This document shows positions 15,568 through 23,948 of a DNA stretch of 51,418 nt, piece after piece. Both the position numbers and the translations under genes were made by a program. Origin of the DNA: an uncultured Pelagibacteraceae bacterium (GTDB lineage: Bacteria; Pseudomonadota; Alphaproteobacteria; Pelagibacterales; Pelagibacteraceae); the NCBI GenBank assembly GCA_902523125.1, contig CABYYA010000005.1, positions 1 through 51,418 of the forward strand, written 5' to 3'. Below the pieces are notes generated by a model that saw only the letters and a program-made list of their open reading frames with translations, was not told the origin of the DNA and made no database searches. Every line of letters begins with the position of its first letter. The first letter of the stretch is position 1.

Positions 15568-16199
15568 TTTAGGTTTTCTATATGTTTAGACATTTTATGT
15601 AAAACATCGCTTTTTGAGAGTTTATCAGTTCTAATTAAAATTGCATCTTTGACTTTAACAAGTGGACTATTTTTTCTTGTTTTATCCATTTTTGTTCTAT
15701 CTTTTAAAGATTTTTTAACTTTTTTTAAGGGTACTTTTTTTTTTAAATCTAGCCATCTTCTGTAGCTAGAAATACTTAAATTACATTTGAAATAAAAAGC
15801 TAAATCATATTTTGGATTTTTAGCCAATATTTTACTTGCTATATCTCTACCTTCTATACAAATCTTTTTATTTTTTCTGATCAATTTCTTTTGAAATGTA
15901 TTTATTATTTTTCGGATGTTTTTATTTTTGGCTAAAATAGCAACATGATTACTAATTTGTTCTGAGTGTAAGTTTAATTTGATTATTTTTTTATAGGAAA
16001 TACTTTTAAATCTTTTTTTTAAGAAATTAACAGTATTTTTTGGATTATTTCTAATTATTTCTATACTTGCATATCTATACAATAATCCAGAATTGATAAG
16101 TAACAATTTATATTTTCTTGAGATGAGTTTCGCAGCGGTACTTTTTCCACTTGCTGACTCACCATCGCAAGCAATTATTAATTTTTTAAATTTTTTCAC
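15564..16199 (-). CDS. cmk: (d)CMP kinase
   Basis: Phosphorylates CMP and dCMP. The 211-residue protein has the P-loop DGESASGKST at residues 12-21 (the family has DGPSGSGKS), the substrate-domain lead LLINSGLLYRYASIE (consensus 'ldtGa.YRa...'), the highly conserved IEGRDIAS (family 'veGRDigt') at about 118-125, and a C-terminal half with DAILIRTDKLSKSDV. It starts at GTG, the only reasonable start before the P-loop. Here it is separated from rpsA/ihfB, its usual partners in proteobacteria. The gene is unusually rich in Lys and Ile codons even for this window, so alignment to Cmk is by motifs only. Confidence 0.85.
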   Translation of the reverse strand: MKKFKKLIIACDGESASGKSTAAKLISRKYKLLLINSGLLYRYASIEIIRNNPKNTVNFLKKRFKSISYKKIIKLNLHSEQISNHVAILAKNKNIRKIINTFQKKLIRKNKKICIEGRDIASKILAKNPKYDLAFYFKCNLSISSYRRWLDLKKKVPLKKVKKSLKDRTKMDKTRKNSPLVKVKDAILIRTDKLSKSDVLHKMSKHIENLN

Positions 16200-16374
16200 T
16201 CAACTTTAATAATATTTACCTTCAATTTATGCAAAAAGATTATGAATTTTGAAGTTTTTAACATGTATTAATCACTTACAGGTTGAAACTCAAAATAAGC
16301 ACTTAAAAGTTATGGCGAAAAATTGAAATATTGAAAATATATAAAATATTTGTTTCTATACAAAAAATAAAAAA

Positions 16375-17112
16375 ATGCTTAAAAAAAAAATTAAACAAAA
16401 AAAAATAAAAAAGAAAGTTGGAATAGTAAAAATGGCCAATCTTTCTACTAAATCCTTTTTAAGTAATGCTATTTCTAATTACAGAAAGAATAAAGAACTT
16501 AATAAAATCAAGGCTATAAAATTAGAAAAACTTCAAGAAAAAAATCAAATCCTTAAAGAAAGAAAAGACCTTAAAATTTGGGAAGAAAGACTAATTAAAG
16601 AAAGTAATAAATTGAAACTGAATGAAGATGAATTGAGATTAAAAGAAAAAGAAATTAAAATTAAAGAGGACGCTCAAAAATTAGAGACAACTCGATTAAT
16701 GAAAAAAGATGAGGAATTAGTGCTTATAAGTAAAGAATTAAGAGCTAAGGAAAAAGAACTTAAATTGAGAGAAGAGTCTCAAAATAGAAGAGATATTGAT
16801 TTAAAAGTTCGAGAGGAAGAACAAAAAAATGCTGAACTTAAAGAAAAAAGAAGAAAAGAAAGAACTTTAAAAATGATTAAAGAAGAAGAAGAAAAGCAAA
16901 AAGAACTCGAATACATTAAAATAAAAGAATGGGAAGAAAAATTTGATAAGGAACAAAAAGCAAAAGAACATAGAGAGAATTTAAGAGAAGAAAGGTTAAG
17001 ACAAAGAGAATTAGAAAAACTTAAATCATTCGAAAAAACTGAAAATCCAGTTGATAAAAACCTTTCCTCGGGATTAGAAAAATTTAAAGTAGATGTTACA
17101 AAAGAAAATTAA
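16375..17112 (+). CDS. Highly charged coiled-coil protein of unknown function
   Basis: I recognise no domain. The 245-residue product has a very basic, low-complexity start (about residues 1-18, nearly all Lys and Ile), then from about residue 40 to 225 an almost unbroken Lys/Glu/Arg/Leu helix with heptad-like spacing (KEKEIKIKEDAQK, KEKELKLREES, LREERLRQRELEK). No signal peptide or membrane segment is visible. An internal ATG at residue 20 (MANLSTKSFLSN) may be the true start, because the bases before it encode only a poly-lysine lead. It converges on the amidinotransferase gene with a 4-base overlap. A structural or scaffolding role is possible, but nothing in the neighbours fixes it. Confidence 0.65.
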   Translation: MLKKKIKQKKIKKKVGIVKMANLSTKSFLSNAISNYRKNKELNKIKAIKLEKLQEKNQILKERKDLKIWEERLIKESNKLKLNEDELRLKEKEIKIKEDAQKLETTRLMKKDEELVLISKELRAKEKELKLREESQNRRDIDLKVREEEQKNAELKEKRRKERTLKMIKEEEEKQKELEYIKIKEWEEKFDKEQKAKEHRENLREERLRQRELEKLKSFEKTENPVDKNLSSGLEKFKVDVTKEN

Positions 17113-18230
17113 TTTTTCTGAATAGGAAAATAATCTTTTAAATCACCCTCTCTATAAACGTCTGCTGTACAACAATGAATACCACCACCAAAAGCATACG
17201 CATCTCTCAATTCAACAGGAACAACCTCCATTCCTAATTTATCTAATTGTTCAGCTTGGTAAATCTCACTTTTTTCAACGCAAACTGTTTTTGGATCAAG
17301 AACAAGAACATTCATAGACAACCATACTGATGAATAACAAAGTGGTGGTGGTTCATTGTGTGCTGGTTGAGCACTATCAATTATTTTCCATCCATTATCC
17401 TCAAATAATTTTCTTTGTTCTTTTGGAAGTTTTCTTTGAGGATTATTAATAATTAAACCCTCCCTAATAGGTGTAAAAGTTGCATCAATATGAATTGGAT
17501 ATGGATCACCCAGAAAATTAACTGCATGGACTCTATGATCTTTAAAATGTCTTCTTAACCAATCAACTCCTTTTAAATTTGTTGTAAAACCATGTTGCAC
17601 AATTAAGTCCTTCCCAAATCTCAATACATCTGCCGCATCAAATAATGGTTCCTCTTCGGTTGTTACAAAGAATTTTTCCTCAGTCCATTTAAGCCTCTTT
17701 TGAATGCTTATCTTATCTGACAAATAATCTTCACGGTAATCTGCATCTGTCAACCTTGGCTTTGGTGCAGTTTCATGACGCATATTCTTATCTTGTTCAA
17801 AGTATTTTTTAATTAACGGTCTATAATTTAGATATTCAAACCACCTACATCTATAGCTCATTGTTGCCTCAAGCATTTCATTTCCAACTGTGAGTATAAT
17901 ATCTCTAGCTGGCATACATCCAAACATACTTTCAACTTCCCAATCTGGCGTAGAAATTTTTTGATTATGATTAAGTGGAACAGGTCGATCAACTTTAATA
18001 CCTCTTTTTTCCAAAATTGATGCAAAATTATTTAATAACTCATTTGCTTTATCAACTGTTTCTTTAGTACGAGGTCCATAAGAACCTTTCATATCTGAGT
18101 CCTCGGGCACTTTAGCATCTAAAGCAGGTTCTGGTGCAGGTATACAACAACCGTCTGCTTTTCCAACAATAACATGTTTTAGTGGATCCCACTCATTCCA
18201 ACTATTTACAATAACTTTGTCCTTACTCAT
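17109..18230 (-). CDS. Glycine amidinotransferase-like enzyme
   Basis: A member of the amidinotransferase/arginine-deiminase fold family, closest to glycine amidinotransferase (AGAT), which moves the amidino group of arginine to glycine to give guanidinoacetate and ornithine. The 373 residues start SWNEWDPLKHVIVGKADG (AGAT 'neWdpLeeVivG'), include FGCMPARDIILTVGNEMLE, DAADVLRFGKDLIV (the Asp/Asn-rich active-site strand), HIDATFTPIREG (catalytic His) and end with the nucleophile in FGGGIHCCTADV, most likely Cys353. The acceptor could be an amine other than glycine. It sits downstream of an EamA transporter (9 bases), which may move the product or substrate. Confidence 0.85.
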   Translation of the reverse strand: MSKDKVIVNSWNEWDPLKHVIVGKADGCCIPAPEPALDAKVPEDSDMKGSYGPRTKETVDKANELLNNFASILEKRGIKVDRPVPLNHNQKISTPDWEVESMFGCMPARDIILTVGNEMLEATMSYRCRWFEYLNYRPLIKKYFEQDKNMRHETAPKPRLTDADYREDYLSDKISIQKRLKWTEEKFFVTTEEEPLFDAADVLRFGKDLIVQHGFTTNLKGVDWLRRHFKDHRVHAVNFLGDPYPIHIDATFTPIREGLIINNPQRKLPKEQRKLFEDNGWKIIDSAQPAHNEPPPLCYSSVWLSMNVLVLDPKTVCVEKSEIYQAEQLDKLGMEVVPVELRDAYAFGGGIHCCTADVYREGDLKDYFPIQKN

Positions 18231-18239
18231 GTTTCTAGA

Positions 18240-19145
18240 TTAATTTAAGGCTATAAATCTTTTATTCCAACGCATTACCAAACTGTAATAAATTAATGAG
18301 ATAAATAAAAAAAATCCTCCAATTATAGTGTAAGTATCAGGCACCTCATTTATACCTAAGATAGGTAACCAAACCCAAAAAATTCCACCAATAACCTCAG
18401 TTAATGATAATAATGTTAATTCTGCAGCAGGTATAGCTTTTGAGCCAATAGAATATAAAATTAGTCCTAAACAAACTAATGTTCCATGAAGAGAAAATAG
18501 AGCACCATTATAACTTGTTGAAAAGAATATTTGCTCAGTACTTAAAAGCATTATGCCTGCAAAAACAAAACAAAAAAAACCTGAAAAAGCTACAGTTGTA
18601 AACTTTGGAGTTTCTGTTCTCCACCTAAGAGTTACAGAAAAAATAGAAAATCCAATCGATGAAAGCATTCCAAAAATAAAACCAACTATAGAATTAGATC
18701 CTGTACTTCCAAAAGCCATAATTATAATTCCAACCGTTGCAATAAAAATGGATATCCAAACATTTAATGAAATTTTCTCTTTGAGAAATAAAAAAGCAAG
18801 AAGTGCAGTAAAAAAAGGCATTGCTGCCAAACAAAGTAAAGTTATTGCAGCTGACGTATTAGTAATTGAGTAGATAAAACTTATCATCGCTATTCCTAGT
18901 CCTGATCCACCAATAATCCCTGAGTATCCTATCTTTAAATAATTTTTGTAAAATTTAATCCCTTCCTCAAAATAAAGGTAAAGATTTAAAAGGATAAAAA
19001 TTGTCAATCCTCGTCCAAAAATGTACTGCCATGGTACTTGATTAGGATTATCCATGTATCTCACTACAAGAGGGCCAAATGACCATAAAATTCCTGCAAA
19101 CAAAACTACTGGGACTGCGATTTTTGGATTTTTTAATTCAAGCAT
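18240..19145 (-). CDS. EamA/DMT-family transporter
   Basis: A 301-residue inner-membrane protein with ten predicted TM helices in two EamA repeats: GILWSFGPLVVRYMDNP in helix 1-2, TSAAITLLCLAAMPFFTALLAFLFLKEKIS closing repeat one, and LTLLSLTEVIGGIFWVWLPILGINEVP closing repeat two. It is first in a two-gene minus-strand unit with the amidinotransferase-like gene, so guanidino compounds, arginine or glycine are reasonable substrate guesses. It diverges from the SufU-like gene across 145 bases that must hold both promoters. Confidence 0.88.
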   Translation of the reverse strand: MLELKNPKIAVPVVLFAGILWSFGPLVVRYMDNPNQVPWQYIFGRGLTIFILLNLYLYFEEGIKFYKNYLKIGYSGIIGGSGLGIAMISFIYSITNTSAAITLLCLAAMPFFTALLAFLFLKEKISLNVWISIFIATVGIIIMAFGSTGSNSIVGFIFGMLSSIGFSIFSVTLRWRTETPKFTTVAFSGFFCFVFAGIMLLSTEQIFFSTSYNGALFSLHGTLVCLGLILYSIGSKAIPAAELTLLSLTEVIGGIFWVWLPILGINEVPDTYTIIGGFFLFISLIYYSLVMRWNKRFIALN

Positions 19146-19271
19146 CCGGGAAGATTAAATCTAAAAATTTATAACTACAACAAAAATGAGATAGTTCCAG
19201 TCTTTAATTTAACTTTTCCATTTAAAGTTGTGTTCAACTTATTTCTACTCTTGATTGGTTTTTATTTGTCA

Positions 19272-19277
19272 TATAAT
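19272..19277 (+). promoter_or_regulatory. -10 box of the SufU-like gene
   Basis: A perfect TATAAT lies 13 bases before the ATG at 19291. A TTGATT 15 bases upstream is a poor -35 at short spacing. The box falls downstream of an alternative TTG start at 19255, so it supports the ATG as the real start. Confidence 0.35.
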
Positions 19278-19290
19278 TAAAAAAATTAAT

Positions 19291-19689
19291 ATGGATTTAG
19301 AAGTGCTTAATATTGCTGCTAACACGGATAACAATAGAAATGTTGAAAACCGGACACATGTCTCAAAATTAAAAAATTCTTTATGTGGAGACGAGATGCA
19401 AATCGAGCTTATATTAAAAAACGAAAAAATTTTGGACTTTGGTTACCAGGGAAAATCTTGTATATACTGTCAAGCTTCAGCCAGTTTGTTATCAAAAATT
19501 TCTATAAATAACCAAAAAGAAAAAATAAATGATTTATGTGATAAAGTTGAATTATATTTCAATGATAGTGTAAAAATTACTGATAAAAAATGGATTTCTT
19601 TGAAAAAATTAATCAAAAAGAAAAATATCAATAAAAAGGATTGTATATTGTTACCTTTCAAAACTTTAAAAAAGATAGTATCAAGTTAA
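19291..19689 (+). CDS. SufU/IscU-type Fe-S cluster scaffold-like protein
   Basis: A 132-residue cytosolic protein of the IscU/SufU fold. The three cluster- or zinc-binding cysteines and the aspartate are present: Cys32 and Asp34 (SLCGDEMQ), Cys57 (GKSCIYCQASASLL) and Cys117 (KDCILLPF). The ASAS motif after the second Cys and a third Cys near the C-terminus followed by a helix resemble SufU, which accepts sulfur from SufS. An extra Cys60 is unusual. No other suf or isc gene is in the window, so it may act with a suf operon elsewhere. An upstream TTG start would add 12 poorly conserved residues; I use the ATG. Confidence 0.8.
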   Translation: MDLEVLNIAANTDNNRNVENRTHVSKLKNSLCGDEMQIELILKNEKILDFGYQGKSCIYCQASASLLSKISINNQKEKINDLCDKVELYFNDSVKITDKKWISLKKLIKKKNINKKDCILLPFKTLKKIVSS

Positions 19690-19692
19690 ATT

Positions 19693-20157
19693 ATGGGTAA
19701 TCTTAAACAATCTCTTTTAGCTGGTTTATTTTCAATAATTACAATTGGAATTTTAACTTTCTTAACTTATAGAACTGAATTTGGAATTTTTTTATTAGCC
19801 TCATTTGGATCATCTATGGTTCTACTTTATGGATATCCTGAAAGTCCGTTTGCCCAACCAAAAAATGTTTTTTTCGGTCATTTAGTTACAGCTATCGTAG
19901 GTTTAATTTTTTTAAACTTTGTTCCACTACAGATCTTTTTAACTATCCCATTAGCAGTAGGAGTTGGGGTTGGATTAATGATCCTATTAAATGTTACTCA
20001 TCCACCTGCGGGTGGTAATCCAATAATAGTTATTATTGGTAGTGTTTCTTATGATTACTTGCTAAATCCTGTAATATCAGGATCAGTTATAATTATTATT
20101 TTTGCAATAATTGTTAACAAATTTATTTTAAAAAAGTCTTATCCAAGCCAAAAATAA
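19693..20157 (+). CDS. HPP family membrane protein
   Basis: A 154-residue inner-membrane protein of about four TM helices that carries the family-naming motif in NVTHPPAGGNPI at about residues 100-111, followed by the glycine-rich helix. Also typical is ASFGSSMVLLYGYPESPFAQPKNVFFGH near residue 37-64. Proteins with this domain have been linked to nitrite transport into chloroplasts and cyanobacteria; a nitrite role here would be a guess. It begins three bases after the SufU-like gene and converges on the livM/small-peptide end of the first Liv operon. Confidence 0.88.
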   Translation: MGNLKQSLLAGLFSIITIGILTFLTYRTEFGIFLLASFGSSMVLLYGYPESPFAQPKNVFFGHLVTAIVGLIFLNFVPLQIFLTIPLAVGVGVGLMILLNVTHPPAGGNPIIVIIGSVSYDYLLNPVISGSVIIIIFAIIVNKFILKKSYPSQK

Positions 20158-20161
20158 TTCA

Positions 20162-20245
20162 TTATGAAATTATAAAATTATTTTCAATAAGTAGACCAAT
20201 TAATATTCCTATAATTAAAGCAAAAATTAATTTCTTCTTATTCAC
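20162..20245 (-). CDS. 27-residue single-helix membrane peptide after livM (copy 1)
   Basis: A GTG start lies within the last codons of livM and overlaps its stop by eight bases; the frame ends in TAA after 27 codons. The product starts MNKKKLIFALIIG and continues to a hydrophobic helix of about 17 residues, a Lys-rich inner end, and a short polar tail (ENNFIIS). This positive-inside one-helix form resembles known tiny membrane subunits of larger complexes. No ribosome-binding site is visible, so it would depend on coupling to livM. The second livM of the window has a similar peptide at the same place. No homologue is known to me; it could still be a chance reading frame. Confidence 0.45.
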   Translation of the reverse strand: MNKKKLIFALIIGILIGLLIENNFIIS

Positions 20246-21308
20246 TTTTTTGAGCTGAAGATTTTGCACTTTTTATACCTGATGAAGACATTTTCGATTT
20301 AAAACTTACTTTAAGATTTTCCCAAAGTTTAGCCATTCCTAAAGGTTCATATATCATAAATATAATCATTAGACCGCCAAATATAACTTGTTCTATTGAT
20401 GAAATAATTGTGGCATCAATAGCTCCATGAAATACATTGTTTCCTACAGAATTCAAAAGAACTGGGAAAAGTAAGATAAAAGCTGCTCCTATGAAAGCAC
20501 CATTTATTGTGCCAAGACCCCCAAGAATGCACATAAATAAGATTTTAAAAGATAGTTTAATATCAAAAGCAACTGGCTCTAAAGATTTAAGATAACAAAA
20601 TGCAAAAAGAGCGCCGGCAACACCGCAATAAAATGCACTGATAGCAAATGCTTGAACTTTAGTTCTTAATAATGAAACTCCCATGGACTCAGCAGCAATA
20701 TCCATATCTCTTACTGCCATCCAATTTCTGCCTGTACTTCCTCTTGCCATATTCATAGCTAGTAAAGTTAAAATTGTGGTAACAGCCAAACATACAAAAT
20801 ACATGGCCAATGGGGTTGTAAATGGTTTTCCTAAGATTACTATGTCTTGTGCAGTTATGATTCCTGATGAGTCGTAGTTTTTAAACCATCCAAATTTATC
20901 TATCATCCATATAATAAAAAACTGTGAGGCTAATGTAGCTACCATTAGATAAATTCCTCTTACTTTTAAACTTGGTAGACCAAACAAAATTCCAAAAGCT
21001 GCAGCAATCAAACCTGACACTATTAGTGAGCCTACGAAACCAAGGTCAGGTACACGCAAAATTAGGTTAAACATAGCAAAAGCACCAGCAGCCATAAAGC
21101 CAGCTGCTCCTAAAGCTAATTGTCCGGTATAACCCATTACAATTTGTTGTCCAATTGTAGCTAAAGCTAAGCAAAGCCAAGGAATTAATATGGAGGTGTA
21201 CCAATATTCTGTTGTAATAAATGTTGGTATTACCAATACACTTAGAACCATACAAACAGCTAAGTTAATTATGTCTTTTTTTGTGTAAGTCATAAAAACT
21301 GGTTTCAT
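20238..21308 (-). CDS. livM: Branched-chain amino-acid type ABC permease, LivM (system 1)
   Basis: One of two membrane permease subunits of a Liv-type importer. The 356 residues hold about ten TM helices; GYTGQLALGAAGFMAAGAFA (about 59-78) and the cytoplasmic coupling stretch WMAVRDMDIAAESMGVSLLRTKVQAFAIS are the LivM signature that contacts the ATPases, and GGLGTINGAFIGAAFILL follows. The C-terminal tail (about 330-356) is rich in Ser and Lys. It follows livH by three bases; a 27-codon peptide starts inside its last codons. Substrate is decided by the binding protein upstream, an unusual member of the family. Confidence 0.93.
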   Translation of the reverse strand: MKPVFMTYTKKDIINLAVCMVLSVLVIPTFITTEYWYTSILIPWLCLALATIGQQIVMGYTGQLALGAAGFMAAGAFAMFNLILRVPDLGFVGSLIVSGLIAAAFGILFGLPSLKVRGIYLMVATLASQFFIIWMIDKFGWFKNYDSSGIITAQDIVILGKPFTTPLAMYFVCLAVTTILTLLAMNMARGSTGRNWMAVRDMDIAAESMGVSLLRTKVQAFAISAFYCGVAGALFAFCYLKSLEPVAFDIKLSFKILFMCILGGLGTINGAFIGAAFILLFPVLLNSVGNNVFHGAIDATIISSIEQVIFGGLMIIFMIYEPLGMAKLWENLKVSFKSKMSSSGIKSAKSSAQKSE

Positions 21309-21311
21309 AAA

Positions 21312-22220
21312 TTAAACTCTCCTAATGATTTTTTCTCCAAATAAACCTTCTGGTCTATATAATAAAAAGAATATTGCTAATACGTAAGGAGCCCATCCCT
21401 CAATTGCTCCTCCAAAAAATGGTCCAATATAAACTTCTAATACTTTTTCTGTTGCACCAATAATTAAGCCACCTACAATTGCACCTGGAATAGACGAGAA
21501 ACCACCTATAATTAAGACTGGTAAAGCTTTTAATGCTAAATCAACTAGAGCAAATTGAACACCGGCTCTTGCACCCCACATACACCCAGCGACTAAAGCT
21601 ACAACTCCGGCAGCTGACCAAACTAATAACATAATATGTTTTAAAGGTATACCTATTGAACTAGCAGCACCCGCATCATCTGCTACAGCTCTCAAACCGA
21701 GACCAATTTTTGTATATTTGAATAAAAGGAATAAACCAATAATCATTAAAGCTGCCACTAATCCTGCAAAAATATCAAGCGCACTAATAAATAGTTTTAA
21801 ATTGTCAGCGATCCACGGCACTGGAAAGTCTCCAATACCTAAATCTAGTCTTCTTACTTCTACTCCCCATGCTGCTTGAGCAAGTCCTTCTAAAACATAC
21901 CCTAAACCGATTGTAGCCATTAGCACTGTGTCTTCGCTAGCATTCATCAGAGGTCTTAAAACTAATCTTTCAGTACATAAACCAACCACTACCATCAAAA
22001 GAGCAGCCAAAATAAATGCAAGCACAAAAGGTATATTAAAATCTTGCATGAAACCACAAAAGGCAAGCACTGAGAAGAAAACCATAGCCCCTTGTGAGAA
22101 GTTAAAGGTTGCTGAGGCTTTAAAAATTAGAACGAATCCTAAAGCGACTAGAGAGTACATCGTACCAGCAAGCAAACCACCAACTAAAACTTCCATGAAA
22201 AATAATAATTCATCAACCAT
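21312..22220 (-). CDS. livH: Branched-chain amino-acid type ABC permease, LivH (system 1)
   Basis: Second permease subunit of system 1. The 302-residue protein has about eight TM helices with GGLLAGTMYSLVALGFVLIFKASATFNFSQGAM at the start, the typical LivH lead, and the coupling loop TKIGLGLRAVADDAGAASSIGIPLKHIMLLVWS (about 171-203). The strand LPVLIIGGFSSIPGAIVGGLIIG is the LivH counterpart of the conserved 'vlGGlGsi.GA..Gg'. It lies between livG and livM with gaps of nine and three bases, so all five genes form one operon. Confidence 0.93.
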   Translation of the reverse strand: MVDELLFFMEVLVGGLLAGTMYSLVALGFVLIFKASATFNFSQGAMVFFSVLAFCGFMQDFNIPFVLAFILAALLMVVVGLCTERLVLRPLMNASEDTVLMATIGLGYVLEGLAQAAWGVEVRRLDLGIGDFPVPWIADNLKLFISALDIFAGLVAALMIIGLFLLFKYTKIGLGLRAVADDAGAASSIGIPLKHIMLLVWSAAGVVALVAGCMWGARAGVQFALVDLALKALPVLIIGGFSSIPGAIVGGLIIGATEKVLEVYIGPFFGGAIEGWAPYVLAIFFLLYRPEGLFGEKIIRRV

Positions 22221-22229
22221 ATGTTTATC

Positions 22230-23024
22230 CTAGTGTTCTACTCCTAAATAAGCGTCTATTACTTTTTGATTTGATCTAACTTCATCAGGTGTACCATCAC
22301 CAATAACTTTACCATAATCAAGTACAACCACTCTGTCTGATATATCCATAACTACTCCCATATCGTGCTCAATAAGAACCATAGTTGTACCTAGTTCATC
22401 ATTTACTTTTAAAATAAATCTGCACATATCTCTTTTTTCTTCAACGTTCATTCCTGCCATTGGCTCGTCTAATAAAATTATTGTAGAGTCTGTTGCAAGA
22501 GCTCGACCTAACTCAACTTTCTTTTGTAATCCATAAGGAAGTTTTCCAACTGGTGTATCTTTAATATCTTCAATCTCTAAAAAACTAATTATCTCTTCAG
22601 ATCTTTCTCTATTTAATTTTTCTTCTTTTTTAACTCTAGGAAGTTGTAAAGCTACCTCAAGGAAATTTGTTTTTGTGTGAAGTTTTCTACCAACTAAAAT
22701 ATTATCAAGCACTGACATTCTTTTAAAAAGAGCCAAGTTTTGAAATGTTCTAGATAGACCCATTTGAGCCATAATATTTGGGGTTATATTAGGTATTTGT
22801 TGTCCCCTAAACGAAACAGTTCCTTGTTGAGGCTTATAGATCCCATTAATGCAATTTAACATTGAGCTTTTTCCAGCTCCATTAGGTCCAATTATTGCTC
22901 TTACTTCGTGCTCAAGCACATTAAAAGAAGTATCCGTTATTGCCTTAACACCACCAAAAGAGAGAGAGATATTATTCACCTCTAATATTGGTTTTCCTAT
23001 CTTAAATTTTCTTTCGTATTCCAT
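22230..23024 (-). CDS. livG: ABC transporter ATPase, LivG (system 1)
   Basis: Cytosolic ATPase of system 1. In its 264 residues Walker A is GPNGAGKSS (near 47-55), the Q-loop lies in GLSRTFQNLALFKRMSVLDNI, typical of LivG, the ABC signature is degenerate (KLPYGLQKKVELGRAL instead of LSGGQ), Walker B is IILLDEPMAGMN and the switch His is in IEHDMGVVM. The 'PYGLQK' signature form is known in some LivG relatives. It starts two bases after the LivF gene ends and uses ATG; no special ribosome site is visible. Confidence 0.94.
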   Translation of the reverse strand: MEYERKFKIGKPILEVNNISLSFGGVKAITDTSFNVLEHEVRAIIGPNGAGKSSMLNCINGIYKPQQGTVSFRGQQIPNITPNIMAQMGLSRTFQNLALFKRMSVLDNILVGRKLHTKTNFLEVALQLPRVKKEEKLNRERSEEIISFLEIEDIKDTPVGKLPYGLQKKVELGRALATDSTIILLDEPMAGMNVEEKRDMCRFILKVNDELGTTMVLIEHDMGVVMDISDRVVVLDYGKVIGDGTPDEVRSNQKVIDAYLGVEH

Positions 23025-23026
23025 GT

Positions 23027-23842
23027 TTAATTACTTCTTTTTGTTAAACTTTCTTCTTTAAGAACATCTCTAAAATTTTTTCTACCTTTTTTTGAAATTC
23101 CTAAATATAATTCTTTTACTTTATCGTCATTTAATAAACTTTGCGCAGTTCCGTCTAGCATAACTCTTCCTGTTTCAATGATATAACCATAATCTGAGTT
23201 TTTAAGTGCAACATTGGTATTTTGTTCAGCAAGCAAAATGCTAACTCCCTCTTTGGTATTTAATTCTTTTACAATATTAAAAATTTCAGCAACTAATTGA
23301 GGTGCAAGACCCATTGTTGGCTCATCCAATAATAGCATTTTAGGTTTAGCCATCATTGCTCTTGCGACTGCTATCATTTGTTGCTCTCCGCCTGAAGTAA
23401 ATGCTGCTTGACTTTTTCTTCTTTCTTTAAGTCTTATAAAATAAGCGTAAATTTTTTCTAATTCTTGATTAATATCACCTTTAGATAATTTTCTTGAATA
23501 TGCTCCTGAAATTATATTTTCCTCAACAGTAAGGTGACCAAAACATCTTCTGCCTTCTAACACTTGGACCATTCCAAGCCCAACCATTTGCGAAGGAGTT
23601 TGTTTATCTATTGCATTTCCATCATATTCAATTGAACCATTTGTGACTTTACCTCTTTCTGAGGCTAACATGGTTGAAACTGCTTTCAGTGTAGTACTTT
23701 TACCTGCTCCATTTGCTCCTAATAATGCAACTACTTTTCCTTTAGGAACTTTCAAAGATACGTCATGTAAAGCTAAAATAACATTATCATATCTGACTTC
23801 GATATTTTTTATGTCTAGAATGTTTGCTGAAGTGTTACTCAT
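23027..23842 (-). CDS. livF: ABC transporter ATPase, LivF (system 1)
   Basis: Partner ATPase of LivG. The 271-residue protein has Walker A GANGAGKST near residues 41-49, the LivF-type stretch GLGMVQVLEGRRCFGHLTVEENI, ABC signature TSGGEQQMIAVARAM, Walker B MLLLDEPTMGLAP and a switch region LLAEQNTNVAL (Gln instead of His, usual in LivF). The C-terminus extends about 25 basic residues beyond the usual end (KKGRKNFRDVLKEESLTKRSN, about 250-271). It is separated from the binding-protein gene by a 106-base gap holding a strong hairpin that may lower its expression. Confidence 0.94.
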   Translation of the reverse strand: MSNTSANILDIKNIEVRYDNVILALHDVSLKVPKGKVVALLGANGAGKSTTLKAVSTMLASERGKVTNGSIEYDGNAIDKQTPSQMVGLGMVQVLEGRRCFGHLTVEENIISGAYSRKLSKGDINQELEKIYAYFIRLKERRKSQAAFTSGGEQQMIAVARAMMAKPKMLLLDEPTMGLAPQLVAEIFNIVKELNTKEGVSILLAEQNTNVALKNSDYGYIIETGRVMLDGTAQSLLNDDKVKELYLGISKKGRKNFRDVLKEESLTKRSN

Positions 23843-23879
23843 TAAGCTTTCTTTTTATATTAAATTAAATTTTATTTAA

Positions 23880-23918
23880 AGGGGGAGTTCAAATAATTAA
23901 ATTATTTAAACACCCCCT
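23880..23918 (-). terminator. Hairpin between the binding-protein gene and livF
   Basis: GGGGG (23881-23885) pairs with CCCCC (23912-23917 region) and the interior AAATAATT/AATTATTT arms extend the stem, with only two mismatched positions. On the minus strand the stem is followed by CCCCCTTTAAAT, a weak U-run. Such hairpins after a binding-protein gene often act as partial terminators and 3' stabilisers, allowing more binding protein than permease. Confidence 0.65.
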
Positions 23919-23948
23919 CAGATTAGTATTAATTTATCTCTAAATTAA

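Noticed and set aside
16200..16374. Gene or structured RNA between cmk and the coiled-coil gene
   Set aside because: Only short AT-rich frames and no stable stem; likely the two divergent promoters.
18553..18873. Plus-strand frame of 106 codons inside the EamA gene
   Set aside because: It is antisense to a clear membrane protein; codon phase and composition follow the EamA frame.
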